Positions 8,239 to 16,874 of a stretch of 55,159 nucleotides of DNA are shown piece by piece. The notes under the pieces are model-generated. The model was given only the letters and a program-made list of their open reading frames with translations, had not been told where the DNA came from and did no database searches. The stretch covers positions 1-55,159 of the forward strand of contig JAFDCZ010000035.1 of the NCBI GenBank assembly GCA_019312665.1, in the 5' to 3' direction. The stretch comes from Deltaproteobacteria bacterium. GTDB taxonomy: Bacteria; Myxococcota_A; UBA9160; UBA6930. A program made the translations under genes and the position numbers. The first letter of the stretch is position 1; each line of letters opens with the position of its first letter.

Positions 8239-9501
8239 CTACCGGTCGGTGGCGTCCTGAAGCAGGCTGCCAAGCATCTTCGCCGCGTCCGGATCGAGCA
8301 AGATGCCTGTATGCGACGCGGCATAGCCACGCACGCCAGCAGCCTGGTCCTGGGCGCGGGTCGCAAGCTGGCTTTCGATCGTGACGACCCCATCGTTCGA
8401 GCCACCCGACCGGTTCCGACCGCGATGGCCCGAGAACGCGAAGAGCAGGTGGAAGCGGGTCTCCTCGGCGAGTGAGACATCGAGCAGGTCTTCCAGGAAC
8501 TGGCTCGAGGGTGCCATGTCACGCCAGGAGGGCAGCACCACGGGCGATCGCTGGACGCCCACCTCCGCGGCGGCGTGGCCCCCCCACGGAGTTGCGAGGG
8601 TCACGAAGAGCGGAATCCAATCGGCTTCGTCCTGGGCATGCAGGTCGTTCAACATCGCACGCGATACGAGCCCGCCCATGCTGTGAGCCACCACGACGAG
8701 GCGCTCGAACTCGAGCTCTTCGTGGAGCTGGAGCAGGCAGAGCTTCAGGTAGTCCGCCACTTTTTCGAGGCGCAACGCCGATGGGTAGGAGAACACCCAG
8801 GGCTCGAACGTCTCCCGGTCGAGCGTCTCGATCAACGGCGCGAACTCGAGCGGCGTCCCGCCGGCACCATGTACGAAGAGAACCGGAATCCGATCGGGAT
8901 CGTGAGGCCCGAGCAGGAACAGGCCGCCGCCGTTGTCTCGGAGAAAGTCGATCGGCTTCCAGAGGCCTTTTTGCGAATTCACTCTCGAGAAACGGTCGTC
9001 CTCGAGGTTCGCGATCGTGCCTGGCCTCGGGCCACCGAAGGACATCCCTACATCCAGGTCCGGGTTCGAGAGATCAACGGCAAGCTCGAGCAACCGGTCG
9101 TCTCCCGCCGGCTTCTCAGGCAGCCTTCCGTCGACGCCATTCTGCGCGCGCTGACTGCTTGCTTCGACGACGGTGTCGCCATCGGGGAGCCACGTGGCGG
9201 TCTCGGTTTGCTGGAGGATCCGATCCCCGTTCCGGTCCTCGAAGGCGAGCACCCGGTACCGACCTGGGAGGACCATGAGGAAGTAGGGCCCGTCCTGCTC
9301 TACGACGAAGAAATCGACCGGCTGCAGATCGGGCTCGCGAAGAGCGACGACCAGGACCGGTGCGTCGTGGACGCCGCCGATCGTCCCGCGGATGACACTT
9401 GCCTCCTCGGCCAGACGAACCTGGGGACGAGCCGCAAGAAGGGTGCATCCAGCCAGTTCGCAGATGAGTGCGACAAGGCCGACGAGGAGCCATCCGCGCA
9501 T
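8239..9501 (-). CDS. Alpha/beta-hydrolase lipoprotein (lipase-like)
   Basis: ATG 9501 is preferred over the longer frame to 9549: GGAG lies 8 nt upstream and the product begins MRGWLLVGLVALICELAGC, a clean lipobox. The first about 180 mature residues are a beta-rich region. The hydrolase domain follows, with oxyanion-side PVLFVHGAGGTPLEFAPLI, nucleophile Ser in VVVAHSMGGLVSRAML and a late THTG-like SHTGIL histidine. The fold resembles the DUF676/PGAP1-like esterases. Substrate is unknown; an envelope lipid ester is plausible. It lies 5 nt after the preceding gene and 3 nt before the DUF3108 gene. Confidence 0.82.
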   Translation of the reverse strand: MRGWLLVGLVALICELAGCTLLAARPQVRLAEEASVIRGTIGGVHDAPVLVVALREPDLQPVDFFVVEQDGPYFLMVLPGRYRVLAFEDRNGDRILQQTETATWLPDGDTVVEASSQRAQNGVDGRLPEKPAGDDRLLELAVDLSNPDLDVGMSFGGPRPGTIANLEDDRFSRVNSQKGLWKPIDFLRDNGGGLFLLGPHDPDRIPVLFVHGAGGTPLEFAPLIETLDRETFEPWVFSYPSALRLEKVADYLKLCLLQLHEELEFERLVVVAHSMGGLVSRAMLNDLHAQDEADWIPLFVTLATPWGGHAAAEVGVQRSPVVLPSWRDMAPSSQFLEDLLDVSLAEETRFHLLFAFSGHRGRNRSGGSNDGVVTIESQLATRAQDQAAGVRGYAASHTGILLDPDAAKMLGSLLQDATDR

Positions 9502-9506
9502 GAGCT

Positions 9507-10154
9507 TCACTCCGGAGCCGGGGGAAGGATGAGACCGACGATGCGACATAGCTGCTTCCCGGAAATGAGGCTCAGGGTGTTGCGCCCCGCCGCTCGGAAT
9601 TCCATCGATGCACGCCCTCCTTCTACGGCTCGGTGGCAGCTGGGGTCGTTCGCCACGACGGCGATCGTATCACCACTACCCGCCCAACCCACCCGATTCG
9701 CCAGGGGGAAACGGCCACGTAACATGACCACCTCGTCGTCGGTGAAGACGGTCTGGAAGGTGGCCTGGGCCCGCGGCACCATGGAGGCCGAACTCGGCCC
9801 CCGGGGCTGGCGGGCACGACCGATCAACGGGGCGCCGATCCCGACGGTGTCACAATGCAGATCGTCGCGAACGAAGCGCCCGCCCGGGCCGCGTTCCACG
9901 TAGTCCACGCGCTGCTCGACCCGCAAGACGGCAGCGCATGCTTCCGACTCTGGCACATAGACCTGGAGCGACAGCCCATGCCCGGCAAGCTGTACCTCCC
10001 AGAAGACGTGGCGCGGCACGAGACGCACGACCACCAACTCGGTGGTCCAGCTGCCAAGCCCCAGCTCCCAGAGGGCCTTGTGTGGGCTGCAGGCGGGAGC
10101 GACGGCAAGCAGAAGCAGGCCGATCGCTGAAAGTCTTCTCAACGCGGCCGTCAT
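9507..10154 (-). CDS. Lipoprotein, unknown function
   Basis: Starting at ATG 10154 gives a lipoprotein signal peptide (MTAALRRLSAIGLLLLAVAPAC). The frame is open back to 10223, which would overlap the preceding gene and add a non-signal leader. The mature part is beta-rich (VLRVEQRVDYVERGPGGRF, ATFQTVFTDDEVVMLRGRF) with a few cysteines; no family is recognised. It lies second in the operon, 13 nt after the glycine-zipper gene and 5 nt before the hydrolase gene. Confidence 0.7.
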   Translation of the reverse strand: MTAALRRLSAIGLLLLAVAPACSPHKALWELGLGSWTTELVVVRLVPRHVFWEVQLAGHGLSLQVYVPESEACAAVLRVEQRVDYVERGPGGRFVRDDLHCDTVGIGAPLIGRARQPRGPSSASMVPRAQATFQTVFTDDEVVMLRGRFPLANRVGWAGSGDTIAVVANDPSCHRAVEGGRASMEFRAAGRNTLSLISGKQLCRIVGLILPPAPE

Positions 10155-10167
10155 TCCCCACCCTCGT

Positions 10168-10737
10168 TCAATCCTCGCAGAGGATGCGCGCCTTGTAGAT
10201 TGCACGGTCGATCGCCTCATCATCCGTGGCAGCGCTCAGCTCGAGCTTGGCAAGCTGACAGGCATCCGCTTCCTGGTGATGGTCCGCAGTCGGCGCCCCG
10301 GAACCCGCCTCACAATGGGCCCTCGAGACGCGGCGGATGTTTCCACTACGCCCCTGTTCGACGGAGACACAGTCGTCGAGCCGCATTCCGGTCTGATCCG
10401 TGATCATCCTGATGTCTTGACCAGCGTTCAGGCGCACCGTGTATTCGAAGGCTTCGTTCGAGCCCTCGAGCACGCGGGTGCCGATGCCGCCCACGGCAAC
10501 GCCCGTAGCGGCTCGCTTGGTCTTCTTCTTGCCTCTCGAGGCGATCAGCCCGATCAGCCCACCGAGGATCGCCCCCTTGCCCGCATCCGATTCCAGCTTG
10601 ACGACCTCGATTCCGATCACCGTGCCGTATTTCACGGAGACCACCTGGTTCTTGTCTCGGCGGCTTTGTGCCGCCGCCGGTGCTGCGGCCAGAGCCACGA
10701 TGGCCAGCGCGGCGATGCAAGAGAGGGTTCGACGCAT
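10168..10737 (-). CDS. Glycine-zipper exported protein (paralogue 1 of 3)
   Basis: ATG 10737 gives a signal peptide ending AAPAAAQ. The mature start SRRDKNQVVSVKYGTVIGIE, then a glycine-zipper helix GKGAILGGLIGLIASRG and a second AATGVAVGGIGTRV repeat, resemble SlyB/OmpA-like outer-membrane glycine-zipper proteins. The C-terminal half contains CVSVEQGRSGNIRRVS and two more cysteines. Close copies are encoded at 23905-24486 and 24942-25415. It is first in the minus-strand operon and divergent from the AsmA gene at 10880, with both promoters expected in 10738-10879. Confidence 0.8.
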   Translation of the reverse strand: MRRTLSCIAALAIVALAAAPAAAQSRRDKNQVVSVKYGTVIGIEVVKLESDAGKGAILGGLIGLIASRGKKKTKRAATGVAVGGIGTRVLEGSNEAFEYTVRLNAGQDIRMITDQTGMRLDDCVSVEQGRSGNIRRVSRAHCEAGSGAPTADHHQEADACQLAKLELSAATDDEAIDRAIYKARILCED

Positions 10738-10879
10738 TTTTCGAGCTCCTGGTTCTGAGCAGATGTGCGATGAAATTATCACCGGTCAGGGAATCAGAGT
10801 CCAGAGCTGGATGGGGCCTCGAACCAGCCAGTAGCCATTCGCAACAGGTCGTTCTGTGTCGAATCGATAGACTCGGCGG

Positions 10880-13800
10880 ATGCCGCGATGGCCTCACAAG
10901 CTGCTTCTGCTGGCGATCGGGATCGCCGTCCTCGCCGTCGCTGCGGCTCTCGTTACGGCGCGTTGGCTCGAGCAGACGCTTTCAGCCGAGAACGTCGCGG
11001 CGCGAGCCAGTGCAGAGTTGGGGCAGGATGTCCGGATTCGCTCACTCCGTGTGCATTTCACGCCGTGGCTGCGGGTCCGTCTGGAAGGTTTCACGGTCGG
11101 CACTGACGCCGCAGCGGAAGTGGTCGAGATTGGCCCCCGCCTCCTCCCCCTGCTGGTGGGGCGAGCGGAACCCGGGCGCATCGAGATCGAAGGCGCACGC
11201 ATTCGCTTGACCCGCAGTGAAGGAGGCGGCTTCCGATTCGGGACAGGCGGGGGGCCGGGCTCGTCACGCGCGATAGAACTCGGTCACCTTCCCGAGATCG
11301 AGGTTTCCGAGGCGTCGATCGAGTTCGTCGATCTCGATGCGGGCGGGGAACCGGTTCGCACGTGGCTTCAGCTGGCGTCCGTCTCCCTGGGGCCGTCGCT
11401 CCTGACCGGCGAGGCCGAGCTCGAGGGCACCGTACGGGTAGGGCCAGCAGGGGATGGAGGTGAGCTGCGCGTCGAGGCGACGGCTGGCCACGATGGAACG
11501 TTCGATGTCTCCATCGAGGCCAGCAGGCTGGACCTCGCTTCGCTTCGCCCCTACCTGGAACGCTCGTGGGATCTCGAACGGCTCGAGGGCCACGTCGGGG
11601 GGGAGGTCGTTCTCCGAGTGACGCAGGCCGGGGAAGTGGAGGCCGACTTGACCCTGCGCCTGGCAGAGGCGGGGGTCGGCGTTGCGGGAGTGATGCTCTC
11701 CGGTCCGACGAGTCTGCGGGCGAACGTTTCGCTGGGAGCCGAAGCACTGGCGGTCCGCGATTTCCATCTCACCGCCCGGCGCCTGGCGTTGTCGGGCGGA
11801 GAGCGTGTACTCGATCAGGTCGAGGTCGCGGCCGAGGCTCTCGATCTCGGTGACATCCGAGGGTGGGCAGACCTGCCAGCCCGCGGAGAGCTGCGAGATC
11901 TTTCTGTCGGCTTCGACACGCACGAGGGTCCGGTGAGCCTCCATGTGGGTACTGGCAGGTTCGAGTCGCACGCGGAGGGAGCGAACACGCGACTCTCGCT
12001 GGAGGCGACGCTGGGCCCGGGCCCCGAGCGAATCGTTGCATCCATCCGTGCGGAATCGAAATCCTTCGCGCCCGGTACACCGCTCGCGTCCCTGCCTTTC
12101 GACGTCGCGCTGGAAACTGAAATCTTCGACCCGACCCCGCTGTCGCCGTATCTGCCACGCGCCTGGAAGGCTGAGCTACACGATGCGCGAATGGCCGCGA
12201 CGGCGACGCTATCCGGAGATCTCAGCGGGGGCGTTCGCGGCGACGCGCGGCTCGCGCTGAACTCCGGCGCGCTGGAGTTCAGCGGCATTCGGCTCGAAGG
12301 GCCGGCCTCCCTGGCGGGGATGCTTGCGATCTCCAGCCAGGGCATCCGCCTGGACGCGGGGCAGCTGAACGTCGCGCAGGCCTCGATGGGTGATCACCTG
12401 GCAACCGGTGTCCGCGCCGAGCTGAGCTGGAGCGGAGAAACCGTCGACCTCGCTGCGATCGACCTCGATCGCTACAACGGCCTGCTGCTTGCTGCCATGG
12501 GGGAATCCGCGGGTCCGGAGCTGCGCGTGACCTGGGCAGAGCGGTTCTCCGCGTTTGGAAACACGGGGCCGTGGCCGCTCGGTGGGCTTTCCTGGTTGCA
12601 CGTTCCTTCCCAGGCCTCGGTCGTCGGTGCCGAAGCCACCTTGGTGGACCCACGAGACTCCGAGGCAGCGCCTCTCCCGTTGCGCATCGAGCAGGCTGAA
12701 CTGCGCGGCTTCGCGGTGGGCGAGACCGTCAGCCTGGGCCTTCGGGCGAACCTCGGTGCTGCTGCCGATTCGCGTGGGAGCGTCGAGCTGCAGGGCACGC
12801 TGGGGCCCTTGGGTAGCGAGTCTTCCGCGCTCTCGTTGGAGGCGACGGCTCGAGGCATCGATCCCTCGCTGGCCCTCGCCTACGCCCCACCTGACTGGGA
12901 CGTCTCTGAAGCCCTCGGCCCGCTCGAGGGAGGCGTCGTTTTGCGCGCGGGCCAGGGCCGGCCGCTGGAGGCCGAGTTCACGATCGATGCGGCCAGCGGA
13001 TCGTTACTCGTCAGCGGGCTCCAGCTCGCAGCTCCCCTGCACGCGCGCGGAATCGTCTCGTCGGGCGACGGCGGGCTCTCGATCCGCGAGGGACGTCTCG
13101 AGGTTGCGGGCGCAGCCCTCGGAGAATACGAGGCCGACGCGCTGCGCGCGGACTATGCGATCGATGGGGCGACCCTGTCGCTGCCGTCGATCGCCTGGCA
13201 TGCCTACGATGGAAGCTGGCAACATCGCGGTAGCGTCAAGCTTACCGATCCGCCGGTCTTCGATCTTTCGCTCAACGTCGACGCTGCCAGTCTCAACCAG
13301 CTGGCGGCCTTCGATCTGGCCGAGGAGCCGATACGGCTGGGCGGCAGGGCCACCCTGCGCGGCACCTGGCATGGCATCGACCGGTGGCTCGAAGATGTCG
13401 AGGGCTCCGGAGCGTTGGAGCTGCGCGGGGGGAGCATTCCGGGATCGGCGCTGATTCGCGCCGTCCTGTCTGCGCTGCTGAGCAGGGTGCCGGACATGGG
13501 GCTGATCTCGACGGGCGAGCAGCAGCCGAGCCGCACGCGGCTCCAGCGCGCGAGCGTGCCCTTCCAGGTCGAGCGAAGGCGGCTTCGCACGGACGCATTC
13601 AAGCTGATCACGGACGACTACACGCTCAACGGAGAAGTGCGGCTCAGCCAGGACTTCGACGTGCGGCTGAACGGGGAGGTTCAGTTCACCTCCCATGGGC
13701 TCAGCAAGATGCTGAGCATGGGCGGGATTCCCAAGCGTGTGCGCAAGGGTTTTCGCCTTCCCGCAATTCCCGTCGAGGGCCGCGGCCCACCCGAAGCGCT

Positions 13801-13969
13801 GACCTTCCGCGCTGACGTGCGGAAGATTCCCCTCGCCACCCTCCACGGAATTCTTGGCCTCCCGCTTCGCGCAATCGACGCTGTGAGAGGCGTCGGTGGC
13901 GCAGTGCGGGACGTGGGCAAACGAGCGCTCGGGAAGAAAGAATCGAAGAGCGGGCCGGACGATCGCTAG
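10880..13969 (+). CDS. AsmA-family protein, large
   Basis: The 1029-aa product has an N-terminal membrane helix (LLLAIGIAVLAVAAALVTAR) followed by the AsmA signature ELGQDVRIRSLRVHFTPWLR. A very long beta-rich repeat region follows, ending in a domain with ELRGGSIPGSALIRAVLSAL and DDYTLNGEVRLSQDFDVRLN. Such proteins are inner-membrane-anchored and periplasmic; relatives (AsmA, YhdP, TamB) form grooves that carry phospholipid between membranes. Length fits the larger members. It overlaps the broken channel gene by 4 nt at the 3' ends. A second, shorter AsmA gene is at 29646-31682. Confidence 0.87.
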   Translation: MPRWPHKLLLLAIGIAVLAVAAALVTARWLEQTLSAENVAARASAELGQDVRIRSLRVHFTPWLRVRLEGFTVGTDAAAEVVEIGPRLLPLLVGRAEPGRIEIEGARIRLTRSEGGGFRFGTGGGPGSSRAIELGHLPEIEVSEASIEFVDLDAGGEPVRTWLQLASVSLGPSLLTGEAELEGTVRVGPAGDGGELRVEATAGHDGTFDVSIEASRLDLASLRPYLERSWDLERLEGHVGGEVVLRVTQAGEVEADLTLRLAEAGVGVAGVMLSGPTSLRANVSLGAEALAVRDFHLTARRLALSGGERVLDQVEVAAEALDLGDIRGWADLPARGELRDLSVGFDTHEGPVSLHVGTGRFESHAEGANTRLSLEATLGPGPERIVASIRAESKSFAPGTPLASLPFDVALETEIFDPTPLSPYLPRAWKAELHDARMAATATLSGDLSGGVRGDARLALNSGALEFSGIRLEGPASLAGMLAISSQGIRLDAGQLNVAQASMGDHLATGVRAELSWSGETVDLAAIDLDRYNGLLLAAMGESAGPELRVTWAERFSAFGNTGPWPLGGLSWLHVPSQASVVGAEATLVDPRDSEAAPLPLRIEQAELRGFAVGETVSLGLRANLGAAADSRGSVELQGTLGPLGSESSALSLEATARGIDPSLALAYAPPDWDVSEALGPLEGGVVLRAGQGRPLEAEFTIDAASGSLLVSGLQLAAPLHARGIVSSGDGGLSIREGRLEVAGAALGEYEADALRADYAIDGATLSLPSIAWHAYDGSWQHRGSVKLTDPPVFDLSLNVDAASLNQLAAFDLAEEPIRLGGRATLRGTWHGIDRWLEDVEGSGALELRGGSIPGSALIRAVLSALLSRVPDMGLISTGEQQPSRTRLQRASVPFQVERRRLRTDAFKLITDDYTLNGEVRLSQDFDVRLNGEVQFTSHGLSKMLSMGGIPKRVRKGFRLPAIPVEGRGPPEALTFRADVRKIPLATLHGILGLPLRAIDAVRGVGGAVRDVGKRALGKKESKSGPDDR

Positions 13970-14980
13970 GCGAATCTCGCGGGCAGGACGGACTGGCTGA
14001 TCTCACGGATTGCACAGTCGCCCGCTGCAGAGTGGGAGCTGACGCCTACGGCTCCGAGGCGTGCCGCCATCACACGAAGCTGAACAAGAACGTGGCTGCT
14101 GAGACAGCGGCAGTGACGCTCGATACGCATGGCGCGCGACCGTTCGTCGTTGGCGGCGAGGTAGGAAGTCAGGACCGCGAGCACCAGCGCAACGAACACG
14201 AGGATCGTGGAGGACAGGATGAAGCTGTCCAGCCGCGTCAGGTAGGCAACCTTCGGGATGTAGCCGTCGATGGTGAAGCGGTAGGCGATCAGCGTCAGCA
14301 TCGAGGTCGTGGCGACACCGATCTGGGTTCCCGCGAGCGAGGGATCCAACCAGAAGACCGTCACTGAAGGCCGGGATCGGGGGCGCCCCCTCATAGAACC
14401 GGTGCTCGACGGGGCCAGCGGATAGTTCGGAGATCGCCCAGTCAGGGACCGAAAGCTCCCGCGAGATCGCCGATGCGTGTTGAGGGTCCACGACAAGGAG
14501 GACCTCGTCGGCCTCGAAGCCGGCGGCGATGAGGACGACCGAGAACCGGTGCTGGTCGAACGGAAAATCCTCCACCTCGAGCGCTTGGGAGAACGGACCC
14601 CAGACGCGTTGTCGCACGATCACCTCGCCGTCCGGCTGGATGTCGGCGATGGCGGGGAGTGTCTGGATGGTCCGCTGCTGGTTCAGGTACTGGAGACGCG
14701 GATGCCAGATCTCGTTCAGGGGGACGACCCGCTCCTGGGGGCCGGGGTGGGCGAGCCTCGGGTCGTGCCAGCGAGCCTCGTAGTAGACGTTGGCGATGAA
14801 GCTCTGCGCCACGGCGTCGATCTCGTCGATGTCGAGCACGATCATCATCACCCGCACCTCGGTCGGTCCCTGGTCGGCGAGCGGGCGCCCGAGGGTGGCG
14901 CGGGCCGGGCGCGCGAGCGCGGCGCCGATCAGCAGGATCAGGGCCAGCGCGAGGCTGGCGCGAGCGAGCTTTCCAGGCAT
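13966..14980 (-). pseudogene. Pentameric ligand-gated ion channel (Cys-loop-like), broken in M1
   Basis: From ATG 14980 (GGAGGA 4 nt upstream) the frame encodes a signal peptide and an extracellular ligand-binding domain: GPTEVRVMMIVLDIDEIDAV, YYEARWHDPRL, EIWHPRLQYLNQQRT, EDFPFDQHRFSVVL. After APPIPAFS the frame is lost. In another frame the channel resumes with VFWLDPSLAGTQIGVATTSM, LTLIAYRFTIDGYIPKVAYL and LDSFILSSTILVFVALVLAV, that is M2 and M3, ending at 13966. Helix M1 (about 25 residues) is missing at about 14360. The gene is therefore disrupted by a deletion whose length is not a multiple of three, or by an assembly error of that kind. Confidence 0.8.
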
Positions 14981-15027
14981 GGATCCTCCAACGTGACGGA
15001 CGAGAGATGAGTCAGCCCCATTCCCGC

Positions 15028-16776
15028 TCAACGATTGCGTAGCACCTCCACCAGCGGGCGACCGATCGCGCCCGAGGGTGACTTGACATCGACGAAGGCC
15101 GCGAGTGTCGGCGCTACGTCCACGGTATGCACGCGGCGGTGGATCCGCTGCGCGGGAACACCCGCCCCTGCGAAGATCAAAGGCACGAAAGTGTCGTAGG
15201 TCCATGGTGATCCGTGGGTCGAGGCCACGGTGAGACCGTCGAAATCGTTGATGAAGTGCTGCGGTTCGAACACGATGAAGACATCGCCTGAGCGGCTGGG
15301 GTTGAAGTTGTGGAGGATCGAGCGGTGAATGCGGGTGTCCGGCACACGGCCCGTGCGCACGTCACTGCTGGCCACCGCGGCCGCTACGCCAGGTAGCTTC
15401 GCCAGCTCCTCGGCGACCGCATGCTCGACGACGTCCGGGTCGAGACCCTGGGCCCGAATGGCAGCCTGGTCCAGGTAGACGTAGGGATGGATGAAGCTGA
15501 GGATCAGCTCTTCAGCGAGGCCGAACTTCTCACGCAGGGCTGCCAGGCCCGGCTGCTGGTTCCATGCGCTCGGGTCCACGTAGCCCGCCTTGATGCCAAA
15601 CTGCTCCAGATAGCCCGGGGCTTCTGGCGCGCCGTGATCCGCCGACAGCACGATGAGCGTGTGCTCGAGCCCGACCTTCTCATCCACCGTGCGGAAGAGT
15701 TCGGCGAGGGTGCGGTCGAGGTGGAGGAGGTTGTCTTCGCTCTCGAGGCTCGAAGGGCTGAACAGGTGCCCCACGTAGTCGGTGGAGGAGAAGCTGACAC
15801 CCAGGAAGTCAGGCACGGCGTCTCTTCCCAGCGGCTCGTTCTCGATCAGGTCCTTCGCAAAGGCGAGGGTCATCTCGTCACCGGCCGGGCTCACCGTGAG
15901 CAGGGTGGTGAAGTACTTGCTGGTGCCGTCACCGAAGGCGTGGGGAAATGTCCGGCCGTAGCCCGGAAAGTCGGTTTCCCAGGGTACGTCGTCGGCTGCA
16001 CCGAAGAGATAGGTGGACAGATCGTGCAGCAGCTCCCAGGCCTTGCCGGCGTAGCGCGCCGTCGGACGCTTGGCGTTGTGGGCCTCCACCCAAGCCGGAT
16101 AGCGATCGTAGTAGTAGCTGCTGGTCACGAACTCGCCGGAGGCCTTCGAGAACCAGAAGGCCTTGCCCGCGTGCCCAGCCATCGAGACCGCCCCGCGATC
16201 CTTGACCGAAACGCCGAAGGCGAGTGCGCGCCCGGCACTGTTGGCTACGAGCTCGTCGCTGAACGTCGAGACCAGGATCGAACGCGGCGACCTGCCGGCG
16301 ACGGTCGCTGCCCTCTGGGTCGGATCGATCTCGGTGGCGTCATCGACATCAGCGCCCGCAGTCAGCAGGTTGTAGTCGGGGTCTTCGATGTTGTAGGTCT
16401 TGTGCCCGGTCTCACGGTCGAACCACACATTGCCCACCATGCCGTGGGCAGAAGGATGGGCACCCGTCGCGAGCGTCGTGTGGCCGACGATGGTCTCCGT
16501 GTTGGCGTGGGTGTGGTGGGCATCCTCGTAGACGCTGCCCTCATCGAGCAGGTAGCGGAAGCCACCGGAACCGAAGTGCTCTGCGTAGCGCGCAAGCAAA
16601 TCGCCGCGCAGCTGATCGACCGTGATCTGCAGCACGAGCCGGGGCCGAGCCGGCTGATCCTCTCCAAAGACCTGGGACCCGAAGCCCAAAAGGATCAACG
16701 CCAGCGTGAGAGAGCGCATTGCGCGCCTCTTGCGGTGCGCCGGAACGGTACCCCGGTACATGGAATCGATCGACAT
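15028..16776 (-). CDS. PafA-like alkaline phosphatase, exported
   Basis: ATG 16776 is chosen because AGAAGGAG lies 7 nt upstream; ATG 16719 (MRSLTLALILLGFGS) would give a shorter leader and the frame stays open to 16860. A signal peptide precedes the phosphodiesterase/alkaline phosphatase fold: LQITVDQLRGD with a metal-binding Asp, nucleophile Thr within NTETIVGHTTLATGAHPSAH, FSSTDYVGHLFSP, LSADHGAPE and a late STHGSPWTYDTFVPLIF His. This order matches PafA-type enzymes that release phosphate from many monoesters in the periplasm. It is followed by 14981-15027 and the channel gene on the same strand. Confidence 0.88.
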   Translation of the reverse strand: MSIDSMYRGTVPAHRKRRAMRSLTLALILLGFGSQVFGEDQPARPRLVLQITVDQLRGDLLARYAEHFGSGGFRYLLDEGSVYEDAHHTHANTETIVGHTTLATGAHPSAHGMVGNVWFDRETGHKTYNIEDPDYNLLTAGADVDDATEIDPTQRAATVAGRSPRSILVSTFSDELVANSAGRALAFGVSVKDRGAVSMAGHAGKAFWFSKASGEFVTSSYYYDRYPAWVEAHNAKRPTARYAGKAWELLHDLSTYLFGAADDVPWETDFPGYGRTFPHAFGDGTSKYFTTLLTVSPAGDEMTLAFAKDLIENEPLGRDAVPDFLGVSFSSTDYVGHLFSPSSLESEDNLLHLDRTLAELFRTVDEKVGLEHTLIVLSADHGAPEAPGYLEQFGIKAGYVDPSAWNQQPGLAALREKFGLAEELILSFIHPYVYLDQAAIRAQGLDPDVVEHAVAEELAKLPGVAAAVASSDVRTGRVPDTRIHRSILHNFNPSRSGDVFIVFEPQHFINDFDGLTVASTHGSPWTYDTFVPLIFAGAGVPAQRIHRRVHTVDVAPTLAAFVDVKSPSGAIGRPLVEVLRNR

Positions 16777-16874
16777 GGCTCTACTCCTTCTACGTGGGTC
16801 AGGGTCGACATCCAGGCGCGGCACGCGATTCGAAACGGATCGAACCCTAGGTCTTTCCAAGCCCCGCAGCGACT

